Positions 28,208-37,348 of a stretch of 64,000 bases of DNA are shown piece by piece. The DNA lies in assembly GCA_963745675.1 (NCBI GenBank), contig CAVUYM010000008.1:310001-374000 (forward strand), in the 5' to 3' direction. The notes under the pieces are model-generated. The model was not told where the DNA came from, made no database searches, and saw nothing but the letters and a program-made list of their open reading frames with translations. The DNA comes from JAUIIK01 sp963745675 (GTDB taxonomy: Bacteria; Chloroflexota; Chloroflexia; Thermomicrobiales; CFX8). Both the position numbers and the translations under genes were made by a program. Numbering within the stretch: position 1 is the stretch's first letter; each line of letters opens with the position of its first letter.

Positions 28208-28994
28208 TCACAGTCATCCAAATCACTGGCGCTGGTGGAGCCACAGCGTGGTCATTTTCCTCGTCGGACTCTTGAGCGTCGATATCGATCTTCGAGAGAT
28301 AGCTTAGACTCGGATTCGTTCCCAGCTCTCCGAAGACTTGGTAGCTTCGACCGGCAGCAGCCATCTGAGAGACTCGACTATTCGGGTCATTGAGATCACC
28401 GAAGACGATCGCGTCGGTCGGGCATGTTTGGGCGCAAGCCGGCGTGATGTCGCCGTCCTGCAAAGTGCGGTCAGCGTAACGGGCTTCACGCACTCCGCGC
28501 CGAATGCGCTGGACACACATCGTGCATTTCTCCATGATGCCGCGGCTGCGAACCGTAACATCAGGATTCAAATGACTGGTAAAGGTATCCTCGAACTTTG
28601 GATCCCAATAATTGAAGTAACGCACGTTCCACGGACAGTTGTTGCCACAGTAGCGCGTGCCGATGCAGCGGTTGTAAATCTGCGCGTTGAGCCCGTCAGT
28701 CGTGTGATAGGTCGCGTAGACCGGGCAAACCGGTTCACACGGCGCGTTCCCGCAGTGCTGGCAGGACATCGGTAGATATTGTGGCTTGGATTCAGCGAAA
28801 TCTTCCGAATCGGTCCAGTAGCGTTCGATGCGCACCCACTCTATGGCGCGATTCTGCCGAAAATGATCTTCGTGATTAATGGGGATGTTGTTCTCTGCCT
28901 GGCAGGCCACGACACATGCCCCACAGCCCGTACAGGAATCCAGGTCGAGGACCATACCCCAGTTGTGGTCGAGCGCCTCTAGTTGCGACAACAT
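28200..28994 (-). CDS. Alternative complex III iron-sulfur subunit (C-terminal half of ActB as a separate protein)
   Basis: 264 residues with four cysteine clusters in the order of NrfC/PsrB-like ferredoxins: CTGCGACVVAC, CQHCGNAPCEPVCP, CIGTRYCGNNCPW and CTMCVQRI with CAQTCPTDAI. They can hold four cubane clusters; in ActB one is a [3Fe-4S]. The typical WVRIERYW and NPDVTVRSRGIMEKC segments are present. In many bacteria this domain is fused behind the molybdopterin-like domain of ActB; here its start (28994) lies 36 bases after the stop of that gene. The end overlaps the start of the following NrfD-like gene by eight bases. Confidence 0.88.
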   Translation of the reverse strand: MLSQLEALDHNWGMVLDLDSCTGCGACVVACQAENNIPINHEDHFRQNRAIEWVRIERYWTDSEDFAESKPQYLPMSCQHCGNAPCEPVCPVYATYHTTDGLNAQIYNRCIGTRYCGNNCPWNVRYFNYWDPKFEDTFTSHLNPDVTVRSRGIMEKCTMCVQRIRRGVREARYADRTLQDGDITPACAQTCPTDAIVFGDLNDPNSRVSQMAAAGRSYQVFGELGTNPSLSYLSKIDIDAQESDEENDHAVAPPAPVIWMTVNG

Positions 28995-29029
28995 CTTGGC
29001 TCTTTCCCGTGCATTCGGCCTACTACCAG

Positions 29030-31283
29030 CTATTCTCCGGACGAAGGCGGAACGATCCGCACAACTTTATACTCTTCTGGGGCGACCATATCGACGGTGC
29101 CCTCCATACGCGGCAACTTCTTGGACTCCCCAGGCACCGCCTGCACATTCGCGCGCGTTGCTGCCCAGGCTAGTGCGCCAGACTCCGCGTCTCGTAGCGA
29201 AGCGTCCACCAGCTTCATGACATTCACTCCACGCCCTTCGGCGTAGCGGGTGTAATGGGTATGCCCCTGGCCCATCGGAATCGCGACGACGTTTGGCGGC
29301 GCGGCGCGGTTGACGTAGGCCTGAAGTTCAAGCTCTCCAGCCGGCGTCGTCACGCGCACATAGTCGCCAGTGCTGACATCAAGCTCCTTGGCCGTTTCAG
29401 GGTTCAGGTTCGCCCAGGAGGCCCATGTCACGGTCGTAATTGGATCGGGTAGCGCCTGCATCCAGGGCAGATTCGCGTACTGACCGGCTCCAAGCGACGT
29501 CGATTCGTACGGAACGAGGAAATAGGGATACTCGCTCGCATCACCGGCATACTGAGGCGGATCGGCGGTAGCCATCGGTCCAGCCCCTGACGCGCTCGCC
29601 GGGGCTGCGCCCTCATCGGTCCAGACGCCTGTTTGCACCAGCTCAGTCCAGTAGAGTGCCGGATCGTTGGCCGCCTGAATATTTCCTGCGTTACTCGTTC
29701 GGAGCGCTTCCGCCTGTTCTTGAACGACTTGTTGCATCGTTGCCCAGGGGAGCGCATCGGCCAGCCCAACTTCTTCAGCAATGGTCAGCAGAACATCGCC
29801 AACTGGCTGGGTGTCATAGAAACGCAGGACGACCGGTTGTTGGAAGCCAACGACTGGAGTTCCTGGCTGGATGCTCGAGACAACGCTGTTCCAGCTTTCC
29901 AACGAAGTTTGACCGGGGAAGATCCAGTTTGCGAGAACCGACGTTTCATCGAGATAGCGCGAGAAGCTAATAACGTTCTTCGCGCCTTGCAATGCCCCGG
30001 CCAGCTCGTCGCCCCAGGGCGAGCTATAGACCGGATTGGCCTGGTTGATGAATACCGTCGTGAAGTCGCCGTTCTGAATGCGGGTGGCCATATCGCGCCA
30101 TTCCTGGTCGCTTGCGCCACTATCACGGTCGAGACCCGCGAACGGTCCTTCGAGCTCACTATTGAGATGCAAGCCACCCGGAGCGTTGACACTGCCCAGG
30201 AGAATGTTGAGGGCGTAGATGGCAGTCAGGTTGGCTACCCCATTTGTGTGGGCTCCGGCATTGTTGCCACCGAAGACAACACTCGGGCCGTGATTGCCCA
30301 GACGATCCGCAATCTCGCGGATCATATCGGCAGGGACACCGGTTTGCGCTTCCGCAACATCGAGCGGGGGCGGTGCCAGGCCGCCAACGACAGCATTGAA
30401 AGCTGCTTCGTCGGACGCGAGTCCTTGTTCGATAATGACCCCGGCGATTGCCATGGCCAGCATGCCTTCGTAGCCGGGATTGACCGGTACCCAGCGGTCG
30501 GCAGCGCCTGACGTGCCATTAATATGGGTGTCGACGTGGTAGAGCACTCCGCGTGGTGACCCTTCGGACTCGCGCCGGAACGACGCATAGCCCTGGCTGT
30601 ACTGGACCGGCGAGAGCCAGGTGTGCAACCAGTCGGCTCCGAAAGAGAGCACTGTCTGGGCATTTCCGATATCGGCAAAAGGAATTTGGCTAACGCCGAA
30701 GGCTCGGTTCGTGGCCTCGCGCAATGCCGCTTCTTCCAACGGCTCATAGACAATCCGCTCGCCACCGACACCGTCTACAAAGGCATCGATAACCTGTTTG
30801 AGAGCGCCGCTTAGCGGTTCCGTGACAAATAGCACGCTACCTTGTGACGACCGAATGGTGTCGGCCAACGAATCGAACGCGTCATTCCAGCTCATTTCAC
30901 TGAATTGGTCGACTCCCCCCGGCGCCGGAGCGGCGTAACGGCGCGCGAATGCGATCGGGATGGTAAAGATCCTGAAGCATTGCTTGACCGCGGGCGTTGA
31001 GCTTGCCGTTGTTGACCGGATGGTTCGGATTACCTTCGATCTTCTTGGCCCGGCCTTCAAAGACGCGCACGATTACGCCCGGCGCTTCGGCGCTGTCCGC
31101 GAAAACTGTCGCATACCAGGCGTCATTACCGAAGAGATAATCTTCAGGGATGTCGCGCGGGCTTTCGACCTCGAATTCGTGCTTCGGATCGCCATCTCCC
31201 CAGTCGGTGAAGTCACACGCCTGGAAGATAATCGCGCCAGCCGCGGACGTGGCCGATAATTTGAGAAAGTCGCGTCGTCTCAT
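29030..31283 (-). CDS. actB: Alternative complex III subunit ActB, molybdopterin-oxidoreductase-like domain (frameshift at the C6 run 30915-30920)
   Basis: The start is ATG 31283, 20 bases after the actA stop, giving MRRRDFLKLSATSAAGAIIF, a Tat-type twin-arginine signal followed by QAC. The first frame ends in junk after IRAPLRRSGAG, and the protein continues GVDQFSEMSWNDAFDSLADT in the next frame to 29030; the break sits at or beside the C6 run at 30915-30920. The body matches the catalytic-type fold of molybdopterin oxidoreductases (ETSVLANWIFPGQTSLESWN, AGELELQAYVNRAAPPNVVA), but in alternative complex III this subunit carries no molybdenum cofactor. It is exported by Tat and docks the iron-sulfur and pentahaem subunits. 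Confidence 0.85.
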
Positions 31284-31302
31284 GCGTCTTCTGCCCTCGC
31301 CG

Positions 31303-31872
31303 CTAGTAGTGGCACGTCGTGCAATCGATTGGCGCTTCGTTCGCAAGATGGCACTGGACGCAGTCGTCCATGCGAAGATCACGCACTTGCTTGATCTTTT
31401 CCATACTCTGAACGTCGCCGTGACAAGTTGAACAATCGAATCCAGCGTTTATGTGGGCTTCGTGGACAAACTGAACGTGATCGGGCAGTTGGTGCACACG
31501 TTCCCACTCGACGCCTTCATAGTTGTTCCAGTGCTCGAGTAGCAGATTGATTTGCTCGGTTCCTGCGTCTGTACTGGCGTTCTGGACGACCGAGTGGCAG
31601 AACATGCACTGTTCAAGCGCCGGGAGCCCCGCGTGCGGCTCTTCTGACGCAGCCCGGTGACAGAAGGTGCAGTCGAGATCGAGCATTCCAGCGTGAACGG
31701 TATGCGGAAAATCTATTGGTTGATCCGGAGCAGCCTGAGCCGTTGGGGTGAAAAGAGTTCGTTGCAAGATGAGCAACGTTGCAATACCAACCACCAGCAA
31801 GATGATCGGCGAGGCAAGCACCCCGTAGGCGATATATGGGTTCCGGAACATTTTACGTATCCGATTGCCCAA
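31303..31872 (-). CDS. actA: Alternative complex III subunit ActA: membrane-anchored pentahaem cytochrome c
   Basis: 189 residues: an N-terminal membrane anchor (YGVLASPIILLVVGIATLLI) followed by an outside-facing domain with five CXXCH sites, CTFCH, CMFCH, CSTCH, CVQCH and CTTCH, the last at the C-terminus. Additional histidines (HTVHAGM, HEAHINAG) fit bis-His ligation. Five haems and one anchor are what characterised ActA subunits have. It passes electrons from the iron-sulfur subunit towards ActE. Confidence 0.9.
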   Translation of the reverse strand: MGNRIRKMFRNPYIAYGVLASPIILLVVGIATLLILQRTLFTPTAQAAPDQPIDFPHTVHAGMLDLDCTFCHRAASEEPHAGLPALEQCMFCHSVVQNASTDAGTEQINLLLEHWNNYEGVEWERVHQLPDHVQFVHEAHINAGFDCSTCHGDVQSMEKIKQVRDLRMDDCVQCHLANEAPIDCTTCHY

Positions 31873-31941
31873 GCTCTCGGTCCTTTCTCAGTCGGAACCC
31901 CGAACGCCGCCCTGCGTCCAGGTTCTCGTCTCACCTACAGG

Positions 31942-32235
31942 CTAATACCAGTGGTGGTCATACATGTCGTATGCGAAATCCAGATTACTAATGAATTGGA
32001 ATGCAAAGAAGATGACGGCAAGACCGGCTAGCGCAGCCAGTCCGAACAAAGGAACACGCAGACGTCCTACGCGCTCCGAAGCGTGTCCGGTGAAGTTGAC
32101 GAGGGAGGGAATAACGCCGCGGGCAAAAAGGATGCTACCGGCAAAGGTGACGATGGAAAGGTGCAGCAGTGCTAGATAGAGCAAATCGAGCATCAGGTCG
32201 TCCCAAATGGATTGTGTGAGCGCATCTGCCCCCAT
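31942..32235 (-). CDS. Small membrane protein at the head of the alternative complex III operon
   Basis: 97 residues with two clear helices (LLYLALLHLSIVTFAGSILF and LFGLAALAGLAVIFFAFQFI) and a C-terminal tail ending in YDMYDHHWY. I do not recognise a named family. Its position 69 bases upstream of actA on the same strand and the lack of another promoter-like gap suggest that it belongs to the complex or its assembly. An ordinary copper- or haem-handling motif is absent apart from the terminal His pair. Confidence 0.65.
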   Translation of the reverse strand: MGADALTQSIWDDLMLDLLYLALLHLSIVTFAGSILFARGVIPSLVNFTGHASERVGRLRVPLFGLAALAGLAVIFFAFQFISNLDFAYDMYDHHWY

Positions 32236-32439
32236 GGATCCCCCGAATCTTCCGTGCGTCGCAACCTGATATCAGTGTTGCCTTGACGCCCCTGGTGCCT
32301 CTTTCAGCTTTGTCGCCCGATTCCCCCGAATCGTCCCCGGCGACTGTAGCTTTATAGGCCCTCCACTACTTCGGCGTCAAGATGCATGTCAGAATCTCCG
32401 AAGCAGGACAGTGTTACCTAATTGTGAAAGAATTATCAA
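32236..32439. promoter_or_regulatory. Divergent control region between the complex III operon and ndh
   Basis: The 204 bases separate two divergent respiratory units and must hold both promoters. A TTGACG at about 32281-32286 could be a -35 element for the plus-strand gene, but no good -10 lies at proper spacing, so I give no exact promoter. A run of C-rich and CCGAATC repeats (twice, about 32240 and 32326) is visible. Confidence 0.4.
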
Positions 32440-33711
32440 GTGAGCGAACACTCCCCGAAACACCACGTCGTGATCGTCGGCATCGGCTTTGCCGGTCTGA
32501 ATTGCGCGCAAATACTGGCAAATCAGCCGGAAATCCTCGTCACTGTGGTCGATCGCACGAACCATCACCTTTTTCAGCCACTCCTCTATCAAGTGGCGAT
32601 TGCCGGTCTTGAAGCTCCAGAAATCGCAGAGCCGGCTCGAGCGTTACTGCGTCGCTTCCGAAACGTCCGCTTTCAAATGGGCTCCGTTCATGGGGTCGAT
32701 CTAGAGCGCCAGATCGTGACTGTCGACGATCGCAGGCTGCGTTACGACTTTCTTGTCGTTGCGACAGGAGGGACTACTGCGCACTTCAATATCCCCGGTA
32801 TCGAAGAGTATGCCTTCGAGATGAAAACGCTCGACCAGGCACTGACGATCCGCGATCAGATTCTCTCTGCCTGCGAAGAAGCAACACGCGAGAGAGACCC
32901 GGCCCGGCGACGAGCGTTGCTGACCTTCATCGTTGTCGGTGGCGGAGCGACCGGCGTCGAACTAACTGGCGCCCTGGCAGAGCTGCGTTTGCATGTCCTG
33001 GAGCGCGACTATCCAGAAATAGACCCGGATGAATTCCGCGTCATCATGGTGGAGTCGACAGATTATCCTCTCGCATCCATGGGTGAACGGCTGGGTAGCT
33101 ACGCGAACCGAACCCTCAAAACCCACTTTCTGGTTGACGTTATCAGTGGCACGCGAGTCAACGAGGTTCGCGAGGACGGGGTCGTGACGGACAACGGCGA
33201 TCATATTCGCGCCTACACGGTTATCTGGACGGCAGGGGTGGTTGGAGCTCGTTTTCCCGGGCTCCCTGAGCCGGCAGGCGGTGGGCGCTTGCTCACGGAT
33301 GGAACGCTTGCATTGGTGGACCATCCGAACGTCTTTGTCGTTGGCGACATCAATGGAGCGATCAACCCGGAGACTGGCGAGCCTTTCCCGCAGCTTGGCC
33401 AGAATGCCGTTCAACAGGGTGCACACGCTGGAAGCAATATACTGCGCGCCGTTCGCGGCAAGTCGATGCTGGACTTCAAGTACAAGGACAAAGGCGTCCT
33501 TGTCACGATTGGTCGCAACCGCGCCGTAGCGGACTTTTCGGGCCGCCAGTTCACCGGTTTTCCGGCCTGGATCGCCTGGCTCGGCATCCACCTGATGTTG
33601 CTGGTCGGGTTCCGCAATCGCCTACTGGTGCTCGCAAACTGGATAATTAGTTATGTCACGTACGATTTTGCCGTCCGGATCCTCCGGCATCGCCGCAGTT
33701 TCCCGAGATAG
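32440..33711 (+). CDS. ndh: Type II NADH:quinone oxidoreductase (NDH-2)
   Basis: 423 residues with GTG start (VSEHSPKHHVVIVGIGFAGL). FAD-binding GIGFAGLNCA, the NDH-2 signature NHHLFQPLLYQVAIAGLEAP, the NADH Rossmann motif FIVVGGGATGVELTGALAEL, VIWTAGVVGARFP and the second FAD motif VFVVGDINGAINPETGEPFP with AVQQGAHAGSNI are all present. The C-terminus carries the amphipathic membrane-binding region (FPAWIAWLGIHLMLLVGFRN). NDH-2 transfers electrons from NADH to (mena)quinone without pumping protons. It stands divergent to the alternative complex III operon, which reoxidises the quinol. Confidence 0.92.
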   Translation: MSEHSPKHHVVIVGIGFAGLNCAQILANQPEILVTVVDRTNHHLFQPLLYQVAIAGLEAPEIAEPARALLRRFRNVRFQMGSVHGVDLERQIVTVDDRRLRYDFLVVATGGTTAHFNIPGIEEYAFEMKTLDQALTIRDQILSACEEATRERDPARRRALLTFIVVGGGATGVELTGALAELRLHVLERDYPEIDPDEFRVIMVESTDYPLASMGERLGSYANRTLKTHFLVDVISGTRVNEVREDGVVTDNGDHIRAYTVIWTAGVVGARFPGLPEPAGGGRLLTDGTLALVDHPNVFVVGDINGAINPETGEPFPQLGQNAVQQGAHAGSNILRAVRGKSMLDFKYKDKGVLVTIGRNRAVADFSGRQFTGFPAWIAWLGIHLMLLVGFRNRLLVLANWIISYVTYDFAVRILRHRRSFPR

Positions 33712-33736
33712 CCGTTGGCGCGAGCTATGCCAGCGC

Positions 33737-34443
33737 TCAGGGCTGCCGCGCGACGATGCCAGGCATCAATGTGAGTGGGAGAAACTCCGGCGGCAGGCAC
33801 CACCAACCGTCGTCACCGCGCTCCTTGAACGGCAGCGTGCGCCAGGCTAGCCGGAGATGCTCTCGAAGTTGCTCGAAATGCAAGCCCGCCGCGATGAGAA
33901 CGTTGACAATCTCTTCCAGGCGATGATGCCACTCCCTGGTATCTCTCTGTTCGTCAATGGCGAGCTGGAACCATCTCTGGCGTAGGAGTAGCCGCTGGAA
34001 AACTCGAATGTCGTGCCTGTGTTGAAATGGTCAAACTCACTCGCCGTCACATCAACCTTTTTGAGTGTCCAGGCCGACGTTTCAACGTCGGGCAACCAGA
34101 TGATCGTGCCGTGAGATGTGAATACGATGTCGTATTTGTCTTCAAGCAGATCGGGGAGGTCATAGACGTTCACCTCGATGAAACGAGCTTCCAGGCCCGT
34201 TTCTGCCGCCAGTGAACGCGCGGTCTCGATTGCCTTTGGAGAAAAGTCGACGCCAGTCACTACAGCGCCGTTACTGGCCAGCGACAATGTCTCCATCTCA
34301 AAATGGCATTGCAGGTGAAGCAGGCGCTTCCCGGGGACATCGCCGAGTAAACCCATCGCTGCGTCATCGACGCTATTACGCCCATTCAAGAAGCTATTCA
34401 GATCATAGAATGCCGAATTCCCAATGGGTTGGAGCGAGTTCAT
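33737..34443 (-). CDS. Class I SAM-dependent methyltransferase, shortened and frameshifted (near 33980)
   Basis: The first 130 residues hold the SAM fold (GKRLLHLQCHFEMETLSLAS, VVTGVDFSPKAIETARSLA, YDIVFTSHGTIIWLPDVE). The original frame ends at 33847, but in another frame the family's C-terminus continues, REWHHRLEEIVNVLIAAGLH and GWWCLPPEFLPLTLMPG, to a stop at 33737. Compared with relatives, about 40 residues between the WLPD motif and the region TTFEFSSGYSYA seem to be missing, so there is both a frameshift and an internal in-frame loss. The gene may be inactive. Substrate unknown. Confidence 0.65.
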
Positions 34444-34495
34444 CTCAATGCGTCAAATTGATGCTCATCTGTTTTCCATGGGCCTCCATACCGGT

Positions 34496-35419
34496 CTATT
34501 TGTTTCCGGTCGCGGGCACGTCACTTTCTTGCGAGGCCGGGTGGATCAGCATTAACGGCACATTGGTGCGATTCAACACTCGCTGCGCAACTGATCCGAG
34601 GAGCAGGCGTCCAATCCCTCCACGCCCGTGGGTAGCCATTGCGATGAGATCCGCTTGATGCTCCGTCGCAGATGCAAGAATTCCGTCGGCCGCGCCACCG
34701 GAACGGAGTTCCGCATCGGCACTAAAGCCACGCTCGCGCAGCTTGGCTGCAATCTGATCGAGGTATTGCTGGGAGGTCTCTCTACTGGCTTCCAGATACT
34801 CGCTGATGAGCCCGGCGTTTATCGAGTGGGCAGTCCAGGCGGGATGCTCCAGCACTTGAACCAGACGCAATTCGGGCTTGGGTTCGCCGAGAATTTCCAA
34901 TGCATCGTGGATAACTCGTTCGCTTAAGGCCGTGCCGTCGGTCGGCAGCAAGACTCTTTCGAGTTTCAACTGCGACTCCGCCCGCTCGCCTTGCATATGT
35001 ACGACAATGACGGGACAGTGGACATCATGCACCACGGAAAGCGCGACGCTTCCTAGCACTAATTGTTGCAACCCACCACGGCCGTGGCTGGCCATCACAA
35101 TGACCGATTCTTCCGCAGCTTCGGCAACAGCCTTGATTTCTACAGCCGGCCTGCCGACACGCACCTCGAAGTCGATATGGTCGCCAAGACGTTCAGCTAC
35201 ACTCCGCAAGTAGTCACGACGGTTATCGAGCCAGCTGTCCAACTCATCTTCCAGTGTGAACGGCGCGGTTTCGATCCAGGCGTCGAACTCTGTCGTGATC
35301 TCAACGACGGAAATCAGCTTGAGCGTTCCTCCACGCCGTATCTGCAATTCGCGCGCGATTGCGAGAGATTCTTCCGAAGCTTCGGACCCGTCTAAAGGCA
35401 CAATTACTGTTACTGACAT
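34496..35419 (-). CDS. Universal stress protein with two Usp domains
   Basis: From ATG 35419 (MSVTVIVPLDGSEASEESLA) the protein has 307 residues in two tandem Usp domains. Each ends in the ATP-binding pattern G-2x-G-9x-G-S: SHGRGGLQQLVLGSVALSV and THGRGGIGRLLLGSVAQRV; the second domain starts LERVLLPTDGTALSERVI. Tandem Usp proteins bind ATP and are linked to stress survival. An in-frame start at 35482 would add 21 residues unlike the family. Cytoplasmic, monocistronic as far as can be seen. Confidence 0.9.
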   Translation of the reverse strand: MSVTVIVPLDGSEASEESLAIARELQIRRGGTLKLISVVEITTEFDAWIETAPFTLEDELDSWLDNRRDYLRSVAERLGDHIDFEVRVGRPAVEIKAVAEAAEESVIVMASHGRGGLQQLVLGSVALSVVHDVHCPVIVVHMQGERAESQLKLERVLLPTDGTALSERVIHDALEILGEPKPELRLVQVLEHPAWTAHSINAGLISEYLEASRETSQQYLDQIAAKLRERGFSADAELRSGGAADGILASATEHQADLIAMATHGRGGIGRLLLGSVAQRVLNRTNVPLMLIHPASQESDVPATGNK

Positions 35420-35529
35420 GATCTCACCGTACTTTCCTCCCGCTCCAACTTTCCCGAACTTCCAGCAATAGTAGACGCCCACAGCTAATCAATGAACAGC
35501 CGGGGAGCATCTCTTCCGGCCGAAAGTAG

Positions 35530-36414
35530 CTAGTTCAGGAGATCGTCGATGTCGCGACGCAAACTCTTTAGGTCGCGGCGCAGGTCATCCGATAACGCCT
35601 GACCGCGCAGTTCGACGAGCGAACGCGTGAGGCGGCGCATTTGGCGGCCAGTGGATTGGAAGAGCTTCGTCATTGCCGGGTCTTTATCGACTGCTTGCGC
35701 CAGGTCGAGTAACGCTACGGCCTCGCTGATTGAGCCTGCATCCGCGACCGACCGCGCCGCCTGGTCGAGTTCAGCCGGAAGGAGACGGCCATCGGCGATT
35801 CTACTGGCCAGCTCATCCTGGATAGCGTCTTCCAGCCGCTGGACGGCCCGGGTCTGCTTTTCGCTGACGACTCCCTCGCGCAACAGCGTTCGAAACTGCT
35901 CCGAAAGCTTTTCAGTGCCGAGCAACTGAAAGAGCCTGCTGCGGCGAATCCCACCGCTTGCGCGACGTTATCCCAGGGCGCGTCGTCCATCTGTTCTTTC
36001 AGCGCTCGCAGGGCGTGAGCGCGGTCGAGGGCATTGAGATCCTCGCGGACGATATTTTCCATCAGCTGTTGCAGGAGGATATGATCTGGCTCGATCTCGC
36101 GGACGATGGCGGGGATTGTTTCCAGACCGGCGAGTTGCGCCGCTCGCCAGCGTCGCTCACCGTGGATTACGACGTAGATATCGTGCTTCCTCGTCATAGC
36201 GCACCGCAATTGGCTGCAGGACGCCCTCTGACCTGATGGAGGCGGCGAGTTCCTCGAGCGCCTCGGTTTCGATGACGCTGCGCGGCTGGTTCGGGTCGGC
36301 GTCGATGCGATCTAGGCTGATCTCTTTCGCGTTGACCAGCTCTCTAACGCCAATGGCCTGAGGTCGGGTATCGGTGAAGAGATCGTCAACGGAGAATCTG
36401 CGCCGGCTAGTCAT
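35530..36414 (-). CDS. parB: Chromosome-partition protein ParB (two frameshifts, near 36190 and 35945)
   Basis: The start ATG 36414 overlaps the parA stop by eight bases. The N-terminal domain reads MTSRRRFSVDDLF, ISLDRIDADPNQPRSVIETE and EELAASIRSEGVLQPIAVRY; after a frameshift near 36190 follow the CTPase motifs DIYVVIHGERRWRAAQLAG and LMENIVREDLNALDRAHALR; after another near 35945 come the helix-turn-helix end and a long C-terminal helical domain (LFQLLGTEKLSEQFRTLL to DDLLN). ParB binds parS DNA and spreads as a CTP-dependent clamp. A possible parS-like site lies at 50551, but none was seen next to the gene. The total of about 295 residues is normal. Confidence 0.8.
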
Positions 36415-37190
36415 GCTCGTTACTGTTCCACTTCTTGGCTGCGAGCGTCGCCGCAATCTCCCGATAGGCGGTCGAAAGCGGGGAATTCGGCATATAGTCG
36501 AGGATCGACGTGTGTTCGACGATCGACTCTGCGCCTTTGACCGAAAGCGGCACCGAGGTCAGCAGCGGGATGTTCGGGAACTGGTCTCGCAGCGTTTCGA
36601 GCATATCGGCGGCCAGACGCGACGAATGATGCACCTTGGTCGGCAGAAAACCGACGACTCGGAGTTTCGGATTCAGCCGCCGGACGCGCAAGATCGTTTC
36701 GAACAGCCGCCGCAGGACCATGATCGACAAGGGATGCGGTTCGATCGGAACGACCAGTTCATCGACGCCAACGAGGATATTGATGCTGAGAATGTTCAGC
36801 GCAGGCGGCGAGTCAACCAGCACGAAATCGAAGGAGTCACGCGCCAGTCCCGAGAGTGAATAGGCGAATCTGCGCTCGCGCTCGAGCACGTTGAGCAAGT
36901 TCCAGTTCAGCGGCGGCGAGATCGGGATGGCTAGGCGCGATCCAGACCCCGGGTATTGATGACGGTTGGAGCACATCGCGAAGTCGCACATCATCATCAA
37001 CGAGCACATCGTAGATCGATTGGTCGAGTGTCGGAATGTCGACTCCGACCGCCATCGAAAGGCTGGCCTGAGGATCCATATCGATAACCAGGACGCGTTC
37101 GCCACGTTCGACGAGCGCTGCTGCGACGTTGAGCGTGCTGGTCGTTTTGGCGGTGCCGCCCTTCTGGTTGAAAAAGGCAATCGTCCGCAT
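36407..37190 (-). CDS. parA: Chromosome-partition ATPase ParA (Soj) (one frameshift near 36890)
   Basis: From ATG 37190 the protein begins MRTIAFFNQKGGTAKTTSTL with the deviant Walker A motif (KGGTAKTT) of the ParA/MinD group, then RVLVIDMDPQASLSMAVGVD. The frame changes near 36890; the rest reads FDFVLVDSPPALNILSINIL, VDELVVPIEPHPLSIMVL and LLTSVPLSVKGAESI to 36407. About 260 residues, the size of chromosomal ParA. It forms ATP-dependent dimers on DNA and drives ParB-parS segregation. parA and parB overlap and are co-transcribed. Confidence 0.85.
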
Positions 37191-37348
37191 CGTTTGCTCA
37201 GAGTCCCGCTTTGCGAAGTATCCGTACACACATCCCCCGAGTATACGGCCTTACCTCTGACTGTCGCCGCATGCCATGATAGTGACGTTGAAGCTCGGTC
37301 GGACTTTTACTCGGTGAGTCCATTGCGTCGAAGGTAGCGTATCGAAGC

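Noticed and set aside
29633..30511. Plus-strand open frame of 292 codons inside actB
   Set aside because: Shadow of the actB reading, which fits the molybdopterin oxidoreductase-like family along its length.
32281..32310. TTGACG as a -35 element for ndh
   Set aside because: No acceptable -10 hexamer lies 16-18 bases downstream; only the gap as a whole is reported.
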